DNA of 64,000 nt from a bacterium. GTDB taxonomy: Bacteria; Vulcanimicrobiota; Xenobia; Xenobiales; JADMJV01. Shown here piece after piece: positions 26,450-37,572 of this stretch. The notes below the pieces were generated by a model, which did not search any database, had not been told where the DNA came from, and was given only the letters and a program-made list of their open reading frames with translations. Made by a program: the position numbers and the translations under genes. The DNA lies in assembly GCA_030149525.1 (NCBI GenBank), contig JASBRJ010000290.1, forward strand, positions 1 to 64,000, read 5' to 3'. Numbering within the stretch: position 1 is the stretch's first letter; each line of letters opens with the position of its first letter.

Positions 26450-28122
26450 GGTTTGAGGTCCTCAACGGCTCTCCCTTTGTGGCCCGCTTGTCTTTGGTGC
26501 TTTCTCAATCCGATCCCGTGATTGAAGCGCATACCGCACTCGGTACAAACATGTTGTTTCTTTAAGCGTACTTTGGGGCGGTTTGGACATTCCTCAAGAT
26601 GTTGTTTTCTTATGAAATCGGCGGCCTTCCCCAAGTCGCTAAGGACTCGAGTTTCTAACTCTTCAGCAGATGGGGAGCAGCGAGGGGTGTTGCCGGAGCC
26701 TCTAGATTTGTCGAAGAACTCCTGGATGACAGCTTTTCTCGTTTCCGGGGAGATGCGGGGCAATTGAGTGATCTCCAAGGTCACGGCCTGGACCTCTGCG
26801 GGCCCCAGTTCGGCGAAAAGTTGGGCCGAGACCTCGGGAGGCAAACTCATGAAGAGAATGGCGGATTTCTGTCTTGGTCGGAGACTCTTTACAAACTCAT
26901 CTATCTGCGGCTGCGGCTGCGGGGGCGTGGGTCTTAACTGTCGCTGCAAGGGATGGGGCTCAACAACCTTGGTGGAGCCCCAGGGCCGGCCTCCCACCAC
27001 CAGAGGAGACAGCACAGCCAACCAGACCATCAGAGCGGTCTGGTCGTGGCCCTGGAAAAATTCGCCTGCCACGGCGGGGAGGAGGAACCAGACCCCGGAA
27101 GCGATTCGAAGAACCGATTCACGCCGGGTGGAGGGGCCGCATGGCTTGAGAAAGGCGACCCGTCGCAAGAGAAAAACCTGAGCTATACGGCCGAATCCGT
27201 AGGCGCCCGCGATGGCAAGCGAACCTGCGAAGATAGAGACGCCTAATTTGAAACTCACAACACCGAGGCTCAGCACCACCAACGATTCCCAGCAACCCAT
27301 TTCAAACGATAGCTTACAGGAGCTTCGGACTTTCTTTTGAGTGAGAAGCTCGCCCGGCCATTCTCTTAATCCCATGAGGCAGAGAAAGCTCGCTGTGACT
27401 CCTCCGAAAAGCCCGGCGAAGGGAAGGCTGAGTTCTGCACTGATCGGGGCTGCGGCCAAAAGGAGTTTGGGGATCAACCACCCGGACCACAAGGCGCGTG
27501 CCATGTCGAGAAGCTCTATGGCGCCGGCCACCTTAGAGGGGTCTGGACTGGTCTTGTTCACCACGACGACGGCCCGTAAATAGGCCAGGGCAAACAAGGT
27601 TACGGCAAAATTGTTGGCTCCCAAGAGACCTGTTCCCACGCCGAGTACCAGGCAAAAAAGGATCAGGTGCTGGCGCGTCGCCGTGAGCCCATTTCGCAAG
27701 AGAGCCCCAGGTCTAAAGTGTTTCAGGTTTTGAATCAAGCAGAAGAAAAATGCGTAGCCAAGCCCCATTAAGAGACCAAATCGCCACAGTCCATAGCCGC
27801 TCACGGTCACGATTTTGGAAGTGCCTGAGGTGTGGTGGAACAGGTTGCGATTGAGAGTCTCTTGTCCGCTCGGAGTGAGATGATCAAAGACCAGGAAATT
27901 GCTCTTTGGCGTGGTGACAAGGTCTCCGTGGGCCAAACCCAGGGCTCGTTCCCAGGCAGAGGCCCCAAAATGCAGCCAAAGAATGGTCGTGATGCTGAGC
28001 AGAAGAAAGATGAGGTTCTTGTACGGGGCGATGAATTGTGAGATGCGCGCAAATCTCGAACGGGTCGAACTCATGCGGTTCGATGAGCCAGGGCGCATTC
28101 CGGTTTGAATTCCGGTAGCCAA
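26446..28122 (-). CDS. polytopic membrane protein with C-terminal FliG-N-type domain and C2H2 zinc finger, 558 aa
   Basis: First gene of the four-gene operon. Roughly eight to ten hydrophobic helices cover residues about 30-380. After a Pro/Gln-rich linker (about 390-410) comes a FliG N-terminal-like domain (about 415-474: RPRQKSAILFMSLPPEVSAQ, LGPAEVQAVTLEITQLPRIS, AVIQEFF), the part of the flagellar switch protein that binds the MS ring. The C-terminus carries CTEC-x12-H-x5-H (Cys526, Cys529, His542, His548), a classical C2H2 finger with basic residues around it. TTG 28122 is chosen for its AAAGGA site six bases upstream; ATGs at 28098 and 28074 lack one. I know of no described protein with this architecture. 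Confidence 0.78.
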   Translation of the reverse strand: MATGIQTGMRPGSSNRMSSTRSRFARISQFIAPYKNLIFLLLSITTILWLHFGASAWERALGLAHGDLVTTPKSNFLVFDHLTPSGQETLNRNLFHHTSGTSKIVTVSGYGLWRFGLLMGLGYAFFFCLIQNLKHFRPGALLRNGLTATRQHLILFCLVLGVGTGLLGANNFAVTLFALAYLRAVVVVNKTSPDPSKVAGAIELLDMARALWSGWLIPKLLLAAAPISAELSLPFAGLFGGVTASFLCLMGLREWPGELLTQKKVRSSCKLSFEMGCWESLVVLSLGVVSFKLGVSIFAGSLAIAGAYGFGRIAQVFLLRRVAFLKPCGPSTRRESVLRIASGVWFLLPAVAGEFFQGHDQTALMVWLAVLSPLVVGGRPWGSTKVVEPHPLQRQLRPTPPQPQPQIDEFVKSLRPRQKSAILFMSLPPEVSAQLFAELGPAEVQAVTLEITQLPRISPETRKAVIQEFFDKSRGSGNTPRCSPSAEELETRVLSDLGKAADFIRKQHLEECPNRPKVRLKKQHVCTECGMRFNHGIGLRKHQRQAGHKGRAVEDLKP

Positions 28123-28587
28123 TGGTAGTCCTTTCTTTTTTACACCACAAAGAAACCCCGGGCGGCAGGCGTGCAGAAGCAGGCCGATGACCGAGAGTTT
28201 GTTCTTTGGGCAGGTGAGTGTTCGAGACTTTGCTCTAGACTTCGTCAGGCCAACGCTTGCGGGCCGAATGGGGCGCAAAGCGTTGTCCATTGACCGGAAT
28301 GAACCGGCCTCACCGCGGGATGTGGTGCTCGAAGGTTTGACCAGGTCGATAGTCTCGCTTCGTCTCTCTCTGTTGGGAGACGTATATTAGCTTTGAGGTC
28401 AGGCGCGCAAAGAGAGCGCGCTCAAGCAGTCGACAAGCGATGGTTGAGGGCTATACAAGCGAACGCTACAGGTTGATTTTGGACACAGCGCTACAGCCGT
28501 AGCATAACAGGCGGATGTTTCCGGAATGTTTCCGGCAGGTTACGATTGATGGAAGGCTCTCTCCCGGCTCCACAAGAAGTGAGCCTT
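28123..28587. other. 465-nt divergent intergenic region
   Basis: Lies between the minus-strand FlhA/FliG-like operon and the plus-strand pterin dehydratase gene and must hold both promoters; I cannot place either with confidence. It contains the dyad CGTCTC-N10-GAGACG (28361-28382), close to but one base shorter than the 23-nt GTCTC dyads near 55 and 63 kb. A direct repeat ATGTTTCCGG is at about 28515 and 28526. No open frame of gene quality is present. A TTG/ATG pair at 28546/28549 is in frame with the dehydratase. Confidence 0.5.
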
Positions 28588-28935
28588 ATGACCGAATTAA
28601 CCGAAATGAAGTGTGAAGCGTGTCGTTTCGACGCGCCCCTTGTGAGCGACGCCGAACGTGCCGAGTACGGGCCGAAGATTCCCGGGTGGGAGTCCGTTAC
28701 CGTGGATGGAGTGGAGCGTCTCAAGCGCGTTTTTAAGTTGAAGAACTATCTTGAGGCTGTTGCCTTTACCAACCGTATCGCCGAGATGGCAGAAGCTGAG
28801 GATCACCACCCTCTGATCGTTTTGGAATGGGGAAAAGTGACCGTGGAGTGGTGGACTCACAAAATTCAGGGGCTCCACCGAAACGACTTCATTGCTGCGG
28901 CCAAGACCGACGCCCTTCTGAACCAAGATAGTTAA
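28588..28935 (+). CDS. pterin-4a-carbinolamine dehydratase-like protein, 115 aa
   Basis: Small cytoplasmic enzyme family that dehydrates 4a-hydroxytetrahydropterin, also found as a bifunctional transcription co-factor in animals. Seen: the start [30 protein letters not shown], the F-x-x-A-x-x-F core ([20 protein letters not shown]), the active-site [21 protein letters not shown] and the closing [14 protein letters not shown]. All three active-site His/Asp positions appear present. ATG 28588 (GAAGTGAG upstream) is chosen; starts at 28546/28549 would add 13-14 residues. No phenylalanine hydroxylase is nearby, which is common in bacteria. The FIST gene follows after three bases. Confidence 0.92.
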   Translation: MTELTEMKCEACRFDAPLVSDAERAEYGPKIPGWESVTVDGVERLKRVFKLKNYLEAVAFTNRIAEMAEAEDHHPLIVLEWGKVTVEWWTHKIQGLHRNDFIAAAKTDALLNQDS

Positions 28936-28938
28936 GCC

Positions 28939-30102
28939 GTGAGGTGGCAAGCAGCCTTTTCCCAGGGAACCACGCCCAAGCTGTGCCTTGATGAGTGCTC
29001 GGCGCAACTCGATAGCGATGCCGATCTTATCTTTTTCTTTCTTTCGGAAGCGTTTTCACCGCGCTATGAACTGATCTTCGACAAGATGAAAGAGCAGTAC
29101 CCCAAAGCGGTGTTCCTGGGTGGCTCGGCCAGCGGTCTTGCCGGGCGGGGAGTGGAGACGGAGTATAAACCGGGCATCGCCACGCTGGCGGGTCGTCTTC
29201 CCGGGGTGCGCATCCATCCTTTTCACCTCCATGAACTTCCCGACCTGGACGGTCCGCCCGATGCCTGGCGCGAGGCCGTGGCTCCGGGAGAGGAGGAGGT
29301 CAAAGGGATTATTCTGCTGTGTGACCCCTTCACTTTCGAGGCGGAAAATACGCTGGCCGGACTGGATTTTGCTTATCCAAGCGTCAGCAAAGTTGGGGGA
29401 CTTGTCAGTGGGTGTCTTCGGGCGGGTGAGGCGGCTCTTTTTTGCGACCAGAAATTGCACCGACTCGGTTGCGTTGGAGTGGCACTGGCCGGTCCCATCG
29501 AAATGAAGCCCGCGGTGGCCCAGGGGTGTCAGGGATTCGGCAAGCAATACGTGGTCACCGAGAGTCGAGGAAACATTATTCTGCAACTGGACGGCAAGCC
29601 TGCTACCGACGCGGTCAGTGCGACTCTGGACGGTCTCACTCCCGAAGAGCGGAGAACTCATCTTCATACGGCGCTCTTCATCGGTCTCGGGGCCGGTCAA
29701 CCAACCCTCCAATACAAGCCGGGAGATTTCTTGGTCCGTCAGGTGCTGGGGGCCGATCAGCGGACCGGAGCCGTTGTGGTGGGCGGTCGAGTTCGGAACG
29801 GACAAACCGTTCAATTTCATCTTCGCAATCGGAAAACCTCGCGGCTCGATCTTGAGCAGGTTTTGGAAAGAGCCAAGGAAGAGATGGAGGGTCCGGTGGA
29901 GGCAGCGCTGCTCTTCTCTTGTTTGGGGCGAGGTCAAGCCCTCTACGGAGAGCCGAGCCACGACAGTCGGATGTTCAAAAAGATGGTAGGAGACGTGCCT
30001 CTTGGCGGTTTTTTCTGCAACGGGGAGATCGGGCCCGTAGGCGGAGTGACCTCTCTCCACGGCTTTACCTCGAGTTTCGCACTTTTTTCAGGGTGCTCCT
30101 GA
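28939..30102 (+). CDS. FIST domain protein, 387 aa
   Basis: Contains FIST N and C domains, a putative small-ligand (amino-acid) sensory module usually fused to kinases or cyclases; here it stands alone, so it would need a separate output partner. Landmarks: DADLIFFFLSEAF, AVFLGGSASGLAG, KGIILLCDPFTF, SKVGGLVSG, AGPIEMKPAVAQGCQGFGKQ, LQLDGKPATDA, LFSCLGRGQALYG and PLGGFFCNGEIGPVGG with the C-terminal FIST_C signature. GTG 28939 is three bases after the dehydratase stop, implying one transcript and possible coupling. Confidence 0.92.
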   Translation: MRWQAAFSQGTTPKLCLDECSAQLDSDADLIFFFLSEAFSPRYELIFDKMKEQYPKAVFLGGSASGLAGRGVETEYKPGIATLAGRLPGVRIHPFHLHELPDLDGPPDAWREAVAPGEEEVKGIILLCDPFTFEAENTLAGLDFAYPSVSKVGGLVSGCLRAGEAALFCDQKLHRLGCVGVALAGPIEMKPAVAQGCQGFGKQYVVTESRGNIILQLDGKPATDAVSATLDGLTPEERRTHLHTALFIGLGAGQPTLQYKPGDFLVRQVLGADQRTGAVVVGGRVRNGQTVQFHLRNRKTSRLDLEQVLERAKEEMEGPVEAALLFSCLGRGQALYGEPSHDSRMFKKMVGDVPLGGFFCNGEIGPVGGVTSLHGFTSSFALFSGCS

Positions 30103-30149
30103 TAAGATGCGGGCAAAGCAGACAGATCAACACCGGGAGGAGATCAAAC

Positions 30150-30617
30150 ATGGATCAATTGGGATTTCATAGCAACGTCAGGCAACCTATCACAGCGCCC
30201 GCCTACGTTATTGCGCAACCTGAACCGCAGTCAGGAGAGAAACCTGTGGTCGAGTTGTCTCCTGTTGCTGAAGACGGTTTTGTTCCCAGCCAGCCCATCC
30301 CGAGGGAAATGTCTGACTCTCCTGAGTTGAGAGCAGCACAAGCGGAAGTGAAAAAGGCCCGATGGGGTAGGGCTGGGAGCGTTTTGAAAACCGCCGCCTT
30401 TCTTGCTGTGGGAGCCGCAGCGGTTGCGACTCTGCCGTTCAGTGGCACGGTGGCTCTTGGACTCGGGGTGACGGGAGCCGTCGGCACCGTACTTTCAGGC
30501 GTTGAGGTAGCCAACACGTCGGAAAGAGTGGCCCAGGCAAAGTCAAAGGTGGAGGCCTTAGCTAACGCTCAGCCCACAGCTCCCTTGGCCACACTCGAGG
30601 ACAATCCACAGGCCTAA
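30150..30617 (+). CDS. hypothetical protein with C-terminal hydrophobic hairpin, 155 aa
   Basis: ATG 30150 has a strong GGGAGGAG site upstream, 47 nt after the FIST gene. The first half is polar and Pro-rich; residues about 85-125 form a Gly/Ala/Val-rich hydrophobic stretch (AAFLAVGAAAVATLPFSGTV, LGLGVTGAVGTVLSG) able to span the membrane as a hairpin, followed by a helical tail. No signal peptide and no recognised domain. Composition suggests a real gene of the host lineage rather than a chance frame. Confidence 0.65.
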   Translation: MDQLGFHSNVRQPITAPAYVIAQPEPQSGEKPVVELSPVAEDGFVPSQPIPREMSDSPELRAAQAEVKKARWGRAGSVLKTAAFLAVGAAAVATLPFSGTVALGLGVTGAVGTVLSGVEVANTSERVAQAKSKVEALANAQPTAPLATLEDNPQA

Positions 30618-30841
30618 GCACCGGTCTTAGCCCACCGTTTCGCGGAGTGGCGTTTGCTATTCTTTCCGGCATTCGGCTCAGCATAAGGCCCCGCTGAGGG
30701 GACTTGTCCTCCTCGTTCAGGCGTTTGTCCGGAGCGTCTACGATCGGTGGAAAAAGCCCGCCTTCCAAAATCCCGAGCCAAACATGTTAATTTTTGCGAA
30801 CTCTGGGGAAGGACATGATGTACCCATCTTTAAAACTAAAA

Positions 30842-33140
<2,299 letters not shown>

Positions 33141-33162
33141 GCCTCAAAACATAGCCTGCGGA

Positions 33163-33201
33163 GCGACCTCGGTTCTCGAGCCGAGGTCGCTTTTGCTTTT
33201 T
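33163..33201 (+). terminator. Rho-independent terminator of katG
   Basis: GCGACCTCGG, eight-base loop, CCGAGGTCGC: a perfect 10-bp stem 22 nt after the katG stop, followed by TTTTGCTTTTT. Confidence 0.92.
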
Positions 33202-33246
33202 GAGGAGGTCCGAAGGTGCAGTCTGGGGGAGGGCAAAGGTTGGGGT

Positions 33247-33621
33247 GTGCCACATCTTTATTTGGATTATTCCTCCAACATAACCCAGAGCGTTGATTTT
33301 CGTGCCCTCTTCCAAGAGATTCATGCCGCCTTCGTTGAAGTCGACGGAGTCCCCATAAACAACTGCAAGAGTCGAGCCGTCCGTCGCGACGACTTCTACA
33401 TCGGAGACGGCCAAGAGGATCACGCCTTCGTTCACTTGCAGGTGAGCGCATTGGCCGGGCGGAGCCCGGATACCAAGACGGCCCTCAACCAGGCTTTGCT
33501 GAGTCTCTTGGAAAAACACTATCGCGCTTCGCTCAGCCGTCTCAGGCTACAGCTTTCCGTGGAGTTTCGCGACCTGGAGCGGACGAGCTATGCCAAGGTG
33601 CCCCGCGGTACCTTGACTTAG
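33247..33621 (+). CDS. 5-carboxymethyl-2-hydroxymuconate isomerase (CHMI) family protein, 124 aa
   Basis: Tautomerase-superfamily protein of the HpaF/CHMI family. The GTG start is chosen because the next codon is CCA: removal of Met would expose Pro1, the catalytic base of the superfamily, and PHLYLDYSSNI is the family N-terminus. Further matches are KSRAVRRDDFYIGDGQEDHA, FVHLQVSALAGRSPDTK and the C-terminal SVEFRDLERTSYAKV. GGGAGGGC lies about 11 bases upstream. No other homoprotocatechuate-pathway genes are present, so the physiological substrate is uncertain. Confidence 0.87.
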   Translation: MPHLYLDYSSNITQSVDFRALFQEIHAAFVEVDGVPINNCKSRAVRRDDFYIGDGQEDHAFVHLQVSALAGRSPDTKTALNQALLSLLEKHYRASLSRLRLQLSVEFRDLERTSYAKVPRGTLT

Positions 33622-33698
33622 ACCGGTTTTGCCGAAAAGTCGCTGGAAAGAAACCTGAGCACGAGGAGATCTGAAGGGGAGCGAAGGAACATTGCCAG

Positions 33699-35294
33699 GT
33701 GCAATTCGGCTCGGTCCTCACTGGTCTCCTTGGCGGTCTGGCTCTTTTTCTTTACGGAATGGAGCGCCTGACCACAAGTTTGAATTCTGTGGCCGGTTCC
33801 AAGTTACAGGCCACTCTCGATTGGGCCACGCGCAACGTCGTTTGGGGAGCCCTCACCGGTGCCGTTCTCACAGCCTTGCTCCAATCTTCTTCCCTGACTA
33901 CGGTGCTGTGTGTTGGGTTCATCTCGGCCGGACTCATGAGTTTGCGCCAAGCGGTGGGAGTTATCGTGGGGGCCAATATTGGAACCACACTCACAGCCCA
34001 GGTTATTTCGCTTGATGTGGCCGCCTTGGCGCTCCCGATCGTTACGGCCGGAATTTTCCTGAGAATTCTCTCTCGTAACGACTGGCAACGTCACGCCGCC
34101 ACAGTTCTATTCGGGGTGGGGATGCTATTCTACGGCATGGAGCTGATGAGTCAGGCCACCGAGCCGCTGAGGAGTCATCCTCCTTTCATCGAGGCCATGA
34201 AGAGCCTGAATCAGGCCTGGGTGGGGATCCTGGTGGGTGCGGCTTTCACGGCGTTGGTGCAGAGTTCATCGGCAACAACCGGTATTGTCATCGTTCTTGG
34301 GAGTCAGGGCTTGCTTTCCCTGGAAGCCGCCGTGGCACTGGTTTTGGGGGCTAACGTAGGGTCTTGTGTGACCGCCGTGATGGCAGCCTGGAATAGAGGG
34401 GCGGTGGCCCGCCAAGCTGCCGCCGTTCATGTGATCTTCAATACATCGGGGGCCTTGTTATGGTGGGCTCTCCTTTCGCCCTTAACAAGACTGACGACTC
34501 TTGTCTCCGGCGACGATATGGCTCGTCAGATAGCCAATGCTCATACCATCTTTAATCTCAGCAACGGAATCATCTTCGTGCTCTTGAGCCAGCCCCTGGC
34601 CGACCTGGTCGAGCGTTGGATTCCGGAGGAACCGGAGCCCGATAAGATGGCGGCCAGACCGTTCTACCTCGACCCCGGTCATCTTCCCATCCCCTCCATG
34701 GCCCTGGGGCGGGTGCGTCTCGAGCTTCTCCACATGGGAGAGTTGGCAGTCCAGGCCGTTCAATCGGCGGCCGATGGGCGAGCGGCTCTCGACTATGCCC
34801 GGGGAGTTCATGATCTTCAGCAGGAGATTGTGGAGTATACCCGTCAGATCCCACGAAGCGAGATGTCCGTGGGGGATCAGTTGGCCTTCGAGACCGTTTT
34901 GGTCGTTGCCGACAGCCTTGATTATGTGGCCCTTGCTGTGGAGGAGCTTGTTCACGCCGAACGGTTGCTCGGTGAGAAGGCTTTTTTGTCTCAGGTAGAG
35001 CGGTTACACAAACTGGTTGTGGAGAGTTTAGAGCAAGCGCTGGCTTCTCTTAAAGAGCCCGGGCTTGCCGAGGTTGTACGAGAGCGAAAAGAGACGATTC
35101 GCGCCGCCCGAGATGAGGCGATGCACACCGTTCTCGAACTTCTCAACTCCGAAAGACCGGGGGCCTCCGAGCGTTATCGTCATCGAGCGGCCGTTATCGA
35201 CGAACTTCGCCGCGTCTATTATTTGGCCACCCACATCGCGCGCGCTGTTCAAAAAGAGTGGGCCGTCGCCGTGGGGGACAGGGAGGCGGACTGA
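33699..35294 (+). CDS. Na+/phosphate cotransporter family protein with PhoU-like C-terminal domain, 531 aa
   Basis: NptA/YjbB-type transporter, inner membrane, moving phosphate with sodium. Two inverted Na_Pi_cotrans repeats are visible, each with the QSSS motif (ALLQSSSLTTVLCVGF and ALVQSSSATTGIVIVLGSQG) and a glycine-rich GANIGTT / GANVGSC segment. After about residue 325 comes a helical PhoU-like cytoplasmic domain (LLHMGELAVQAVQSAADGRA, VHDLQQEIVEYTRQI). GTG 33699 places the first helix immediately at the N-terminus. No phosphate regulators are adjacent. Confidence 0.92.
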   Translation: MQFGSVLTGLLGGLALFLYGMERLTTSLNSVAGSKLQATLDWATRNVVWGALTGAVLTALLQSSSLTTVLCVGFISAGLMSLRQAVGVIVGANIGTTLTAQVISLDVAALALPIVTAGIFLRILSRNDWQRHAATVLFGVGMLFYGMELMSQATEPLRSHPPFIEAMKSLNQAWVGILVGAAFTALVQSSSATTGIVIVLGSQGLLSLEAAVALVLGANVGSCVTAVMAAWNRGAVARQAAAVHVIFNTSGALLWWALLSPLTRLTTLVSGDDMARQIANAHTIFNLSNGIIFVLLSQPLADLVERWIPEEPEPDKMAARPFYLDPGHLPIPSMALGRVRLELLHMGELAVQAVQSAADGRAALDYARGVHDLQQEIVEYTRQIPRSEMSVGDQLAFETVLVVADSLDYVALAVEELVHAERLLGEKAFLSQVERLHKLVVESLEQALASLKEPGLAEVVRERKETIRAARDEAMHTVLELLNSERPGASERYRHRAAVIDELRRVYYLATHIARAVQKEWAVAVGDREAD

Positions 35295-35510
35295 CCGGTG
35301 GCCAATCAGCCTCATCCGATCTGTCCAATTGGCTACAGGGATACTCGGCAAACGGCGAACTTAAACCCAATAGCCTCACACTGTGGAACGAAACGGGGAG
35401 ATTCGAAGTAGGTGTGAGCGCAAACCGGTGGATGCTTCGCTGGACGACATGGCGGCTAAAAGCCTAGTTTTGTTAACGCATCCCCTGGGTTAAATGGAGG
35501 CAGCTTAACA

Positions 35511-36707
35511 TTGGGCGTAGCCATGTCTAGAAAGCAGCAGACAAGAGAATTGAAGAGAAAACCTACCGATTTTGGGCGCATGCCGGTTCGCTCATATCAG
35601 ATCCGAACAAAAGATGCAGGTTCTCCCGACAACTGGACAGTAGGCCGACTAGAGAGCCTGTCCGGCCCCAACAGGCAGGTTGTTTTCCCTGAACTGTGGT
35701 GGGATCTGGTCCACCCGGCGGACAGAGAGAAGCTCTCCGAGACTTACGAAAAAATCCTGGCGAAGCGTTGCACACAGTGGCGGGTGCGCTTCAGGTGGAA
35801 GGCTAATCGCACTTCGATTCTCCATATCGGCGAGTGCGACTTGGATAGCGGGACCGTTCGAGGAATTCTGCTGGATGTGACCGAGGCTCATGATGTTCAA
35901 GCCGAGCAGATCCAGCGTGAGAAGATGTCGGCTGTGGGAATGATGACGGCGGGTATCGCCCATGATTTTAACAATCTCCTTTCGGCCATTTTGTCTTTTG
36001 CCCGATTAGCTCAGGACGATATCTCTCAGGAGTCCCAGTCGTGGAGCGACATCAATGAAGTGATCAAAGCCGGAGAGCGAGCGGCTGCACTCACGCGCCA
36101 GCTTCTCACCTTTTCTCGCGTCAATGAAGCGGTGGCAGACAGGGTGGACCTGAATCAAAGGCTGGGCGAGCTGCGAGGTATCCTCTCACGTCTGTTGGGC
36201 GAGAAGATCGACCTGGATATTCAGACCTTGAGCGAGAGCGCGATTGTTGCGGTGGATCCTGTGCAGTTCGACCAGGTGGTCCTGAATCTGGCTCTGAACG
36301 CCCGTGACGCCATGCTGCCCAACGGAGGCCGGCTGAAGATTTCTTTGTTACGGGACGGAGATGATCCCGACCGAATACTTCTGCGGGTCAGGGACAACGG
36401 AAGGGGAATGGAAGCCCACACTCTTGAGCGAATCTTTGACCCTTTCTTTACCACTAAGGAAAAAGGACGTGGAACGGGTCTGGGACTTGCCACCACGGCG
36501 GCCATCGTCAACCGATTCGAGGGACGGATCGGGGTAGAAAGTCGGCCCGATAAAGGAGCCGTTTTCACCATATCCTGGCCACGTCTCAAAGAGACGGCCG
36601 CTGCCCTGGACAACGGAGTTCCTTTCCGGCAGGTTTGTAATCGACTCCTGGATTCGGACAGAATTTCCGGGCGATCGCGGGGGCGCTGGCAGAAGCGATC
36701 CGAGTAG
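35511..36707 (+). CDS. sensor histidine kinase with N-terminal PAS-like domain, 398 aa
   Basis: Soluble kinase with no membrane segment. Residues about 30-125 form a PAS-like fold (ELWWDLVHPADREKLSETYE, RCTQWRVRFRW, GTVRGILLDVTE). The dimerisation/phosphoacceptor motif is MMTAGIAHDFNNLLSAILSF; ATP-lid motifs are NLALNARDAM, RDNGRGM and GRGTGLGLATTAAIV. This is the hybrid-type HisKA subgroup, but no receiver follows; the 30-residue tail is basic. TTG 35511 has GGAGG ten bases upstream; ATG 35523 is an alternative. The NarL-type regulator begins 100 nt downstream and is the probable partner. Confidence 0.92.
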   Translation: MGVAMSRKQQTRELKRKPTDFGRMPVRSYQIRTKDAGSPDNWTVGRLESLSGPNRQVVFPELWWDLVHPADREKLSETYEKILAKRCTQWRVRFRWKANRTSILHIGECDLDSGTVRGILLDVTEAHDVQAEQIQREKMSAVGMMTAGIAHDFNNLLSAILSFARLAQDDISQESQSWSDINEVIKAGERAAALTRQLLTFSRVNEAVADRVDLNQRLGELRGILSRLLGEKIDLDIQTLSESAIVAVDPVQFDQVVLNLALNARDAMLPNGGRLKISLLRDGDDPDRILLRVRDNGRGMEAHTLERIFDPFFTTKEKGRGTGLGLATTAAIVNRFEGRIGVESRPDKGAVFTISWPRLKETAAALDNGVPFRQVCNRLLDSDRISGRSRGRWQKRSE

Positions 36708-36807
36708 CGGAACGGAAAGTCCCCTGTCACTTGTACTTAAGGTAGGAGTCTCTCTTCCTGGTGGGTAAGTATCTCGAGGGAGAGAAGTGAGAGGCTAGTC
36801 GGAAGTA

Positions 36808-37449
36808 TTGCGAATATGGTTGATCGACGACCACGAGTTGATCCGTGAGGGTCTGCGAGGATTGATCGAGAAGAATGGCTCGCACTTTGTGGTCAAGGTA
36901 ACTGGGACTGTTGCTGAATCTTTGACCGCGGCCCCGGCAGCTAACTGCGATATTGTGCTGTCCGACCTCACCCTGCCGGACGGAAACGGAATCAGCCTCA
37001 TCAAAGAACTCAGGAGGATCCGTTCCGACCTCCCGGTGCTGGCCCTAACCATGCACTCTACCCAAGAAAGAGTCCTGGGGGCTCTGGAGGCTGGAGCATC
37101 CGGCTATCTGGTGAAGTCAGCCTCCGAAGAGGACCTTCTCGCTGCCATCGAGACTGTCGGCAATGGTGGAACCTATATCCATTCAGCCGTGACTCCTTTC
37201 GTTCTTCAAAGTTTTAGAGATCCCAACGTCATCGCCAAACAAGGTGAGCCTCCGCTCAAAGAGCGTGACCTGCAGGTGCTCAAGTGCCTGGCCGAAGGGA
37301 TGAGCAACCAGGAGATCGCTCAGGAGTGCGTCGTGTCCGTCAGCACCGTCAAAAATCATGTCAGTCGACTATTTGAGTATTTTGGTGCCACCGATCGAGC
37401 TAATCTTGTTTACGAGGCTATGAAGGCCGGCACACTGACACAAGAATAG
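36808..37449 (+). CDS. NarL/FixJ-type response regulator, 213 aa
   Basis: Receiver domain with acidic pair Asp7/Asp8, phosphoacceptor Asp53 (VLSDLTLPDG), ALTMHS and YLVKSA, then a LuxR-type helix-turn-helix (KERDLQVLKCLAEGMSNQEI, VSVSTVKNHVSRLFEYFGA). TTG is the only start that keeps the receiver N-terminus (MRIWLIDDHE). Paired with the histidine kinase upstream. Its DNA-binding helix shares SVSTVK with the two regulators at 48-49.7 kb, so the three are probably related by duplication. Confidence 0.93.
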   Translation: MRIWLIDDHELIREGLRGLIEKNGSHFVVKVTGTVAESLTAAPAANCDIVLSDLTLPDGNGISLIKELRRIRSDLPVLALTMHSTQERVLGALEAGASGYLVKSASEEDLLAAIETVGNGGTYIHSAVTPFVLQSFRDPNVIAKQGEPPLKERDLQVLKCLAEGMSNQEIAQECVVSVSTVKNHVSRLFEYFGATDRANLVYEAMKAGTLTQE

Positions 37450-37572
37450 GTCTCCTACCGACTTTGGCCGGAATTTGGCCAACAGGGCAAAAAGTCTTGA
37501 CCAGGTCGTTATCTCAATCTGCACAAGAAGATACCGGTTTCAACTTTGAGGGCGGAAGCTTCAGGAATGAGA

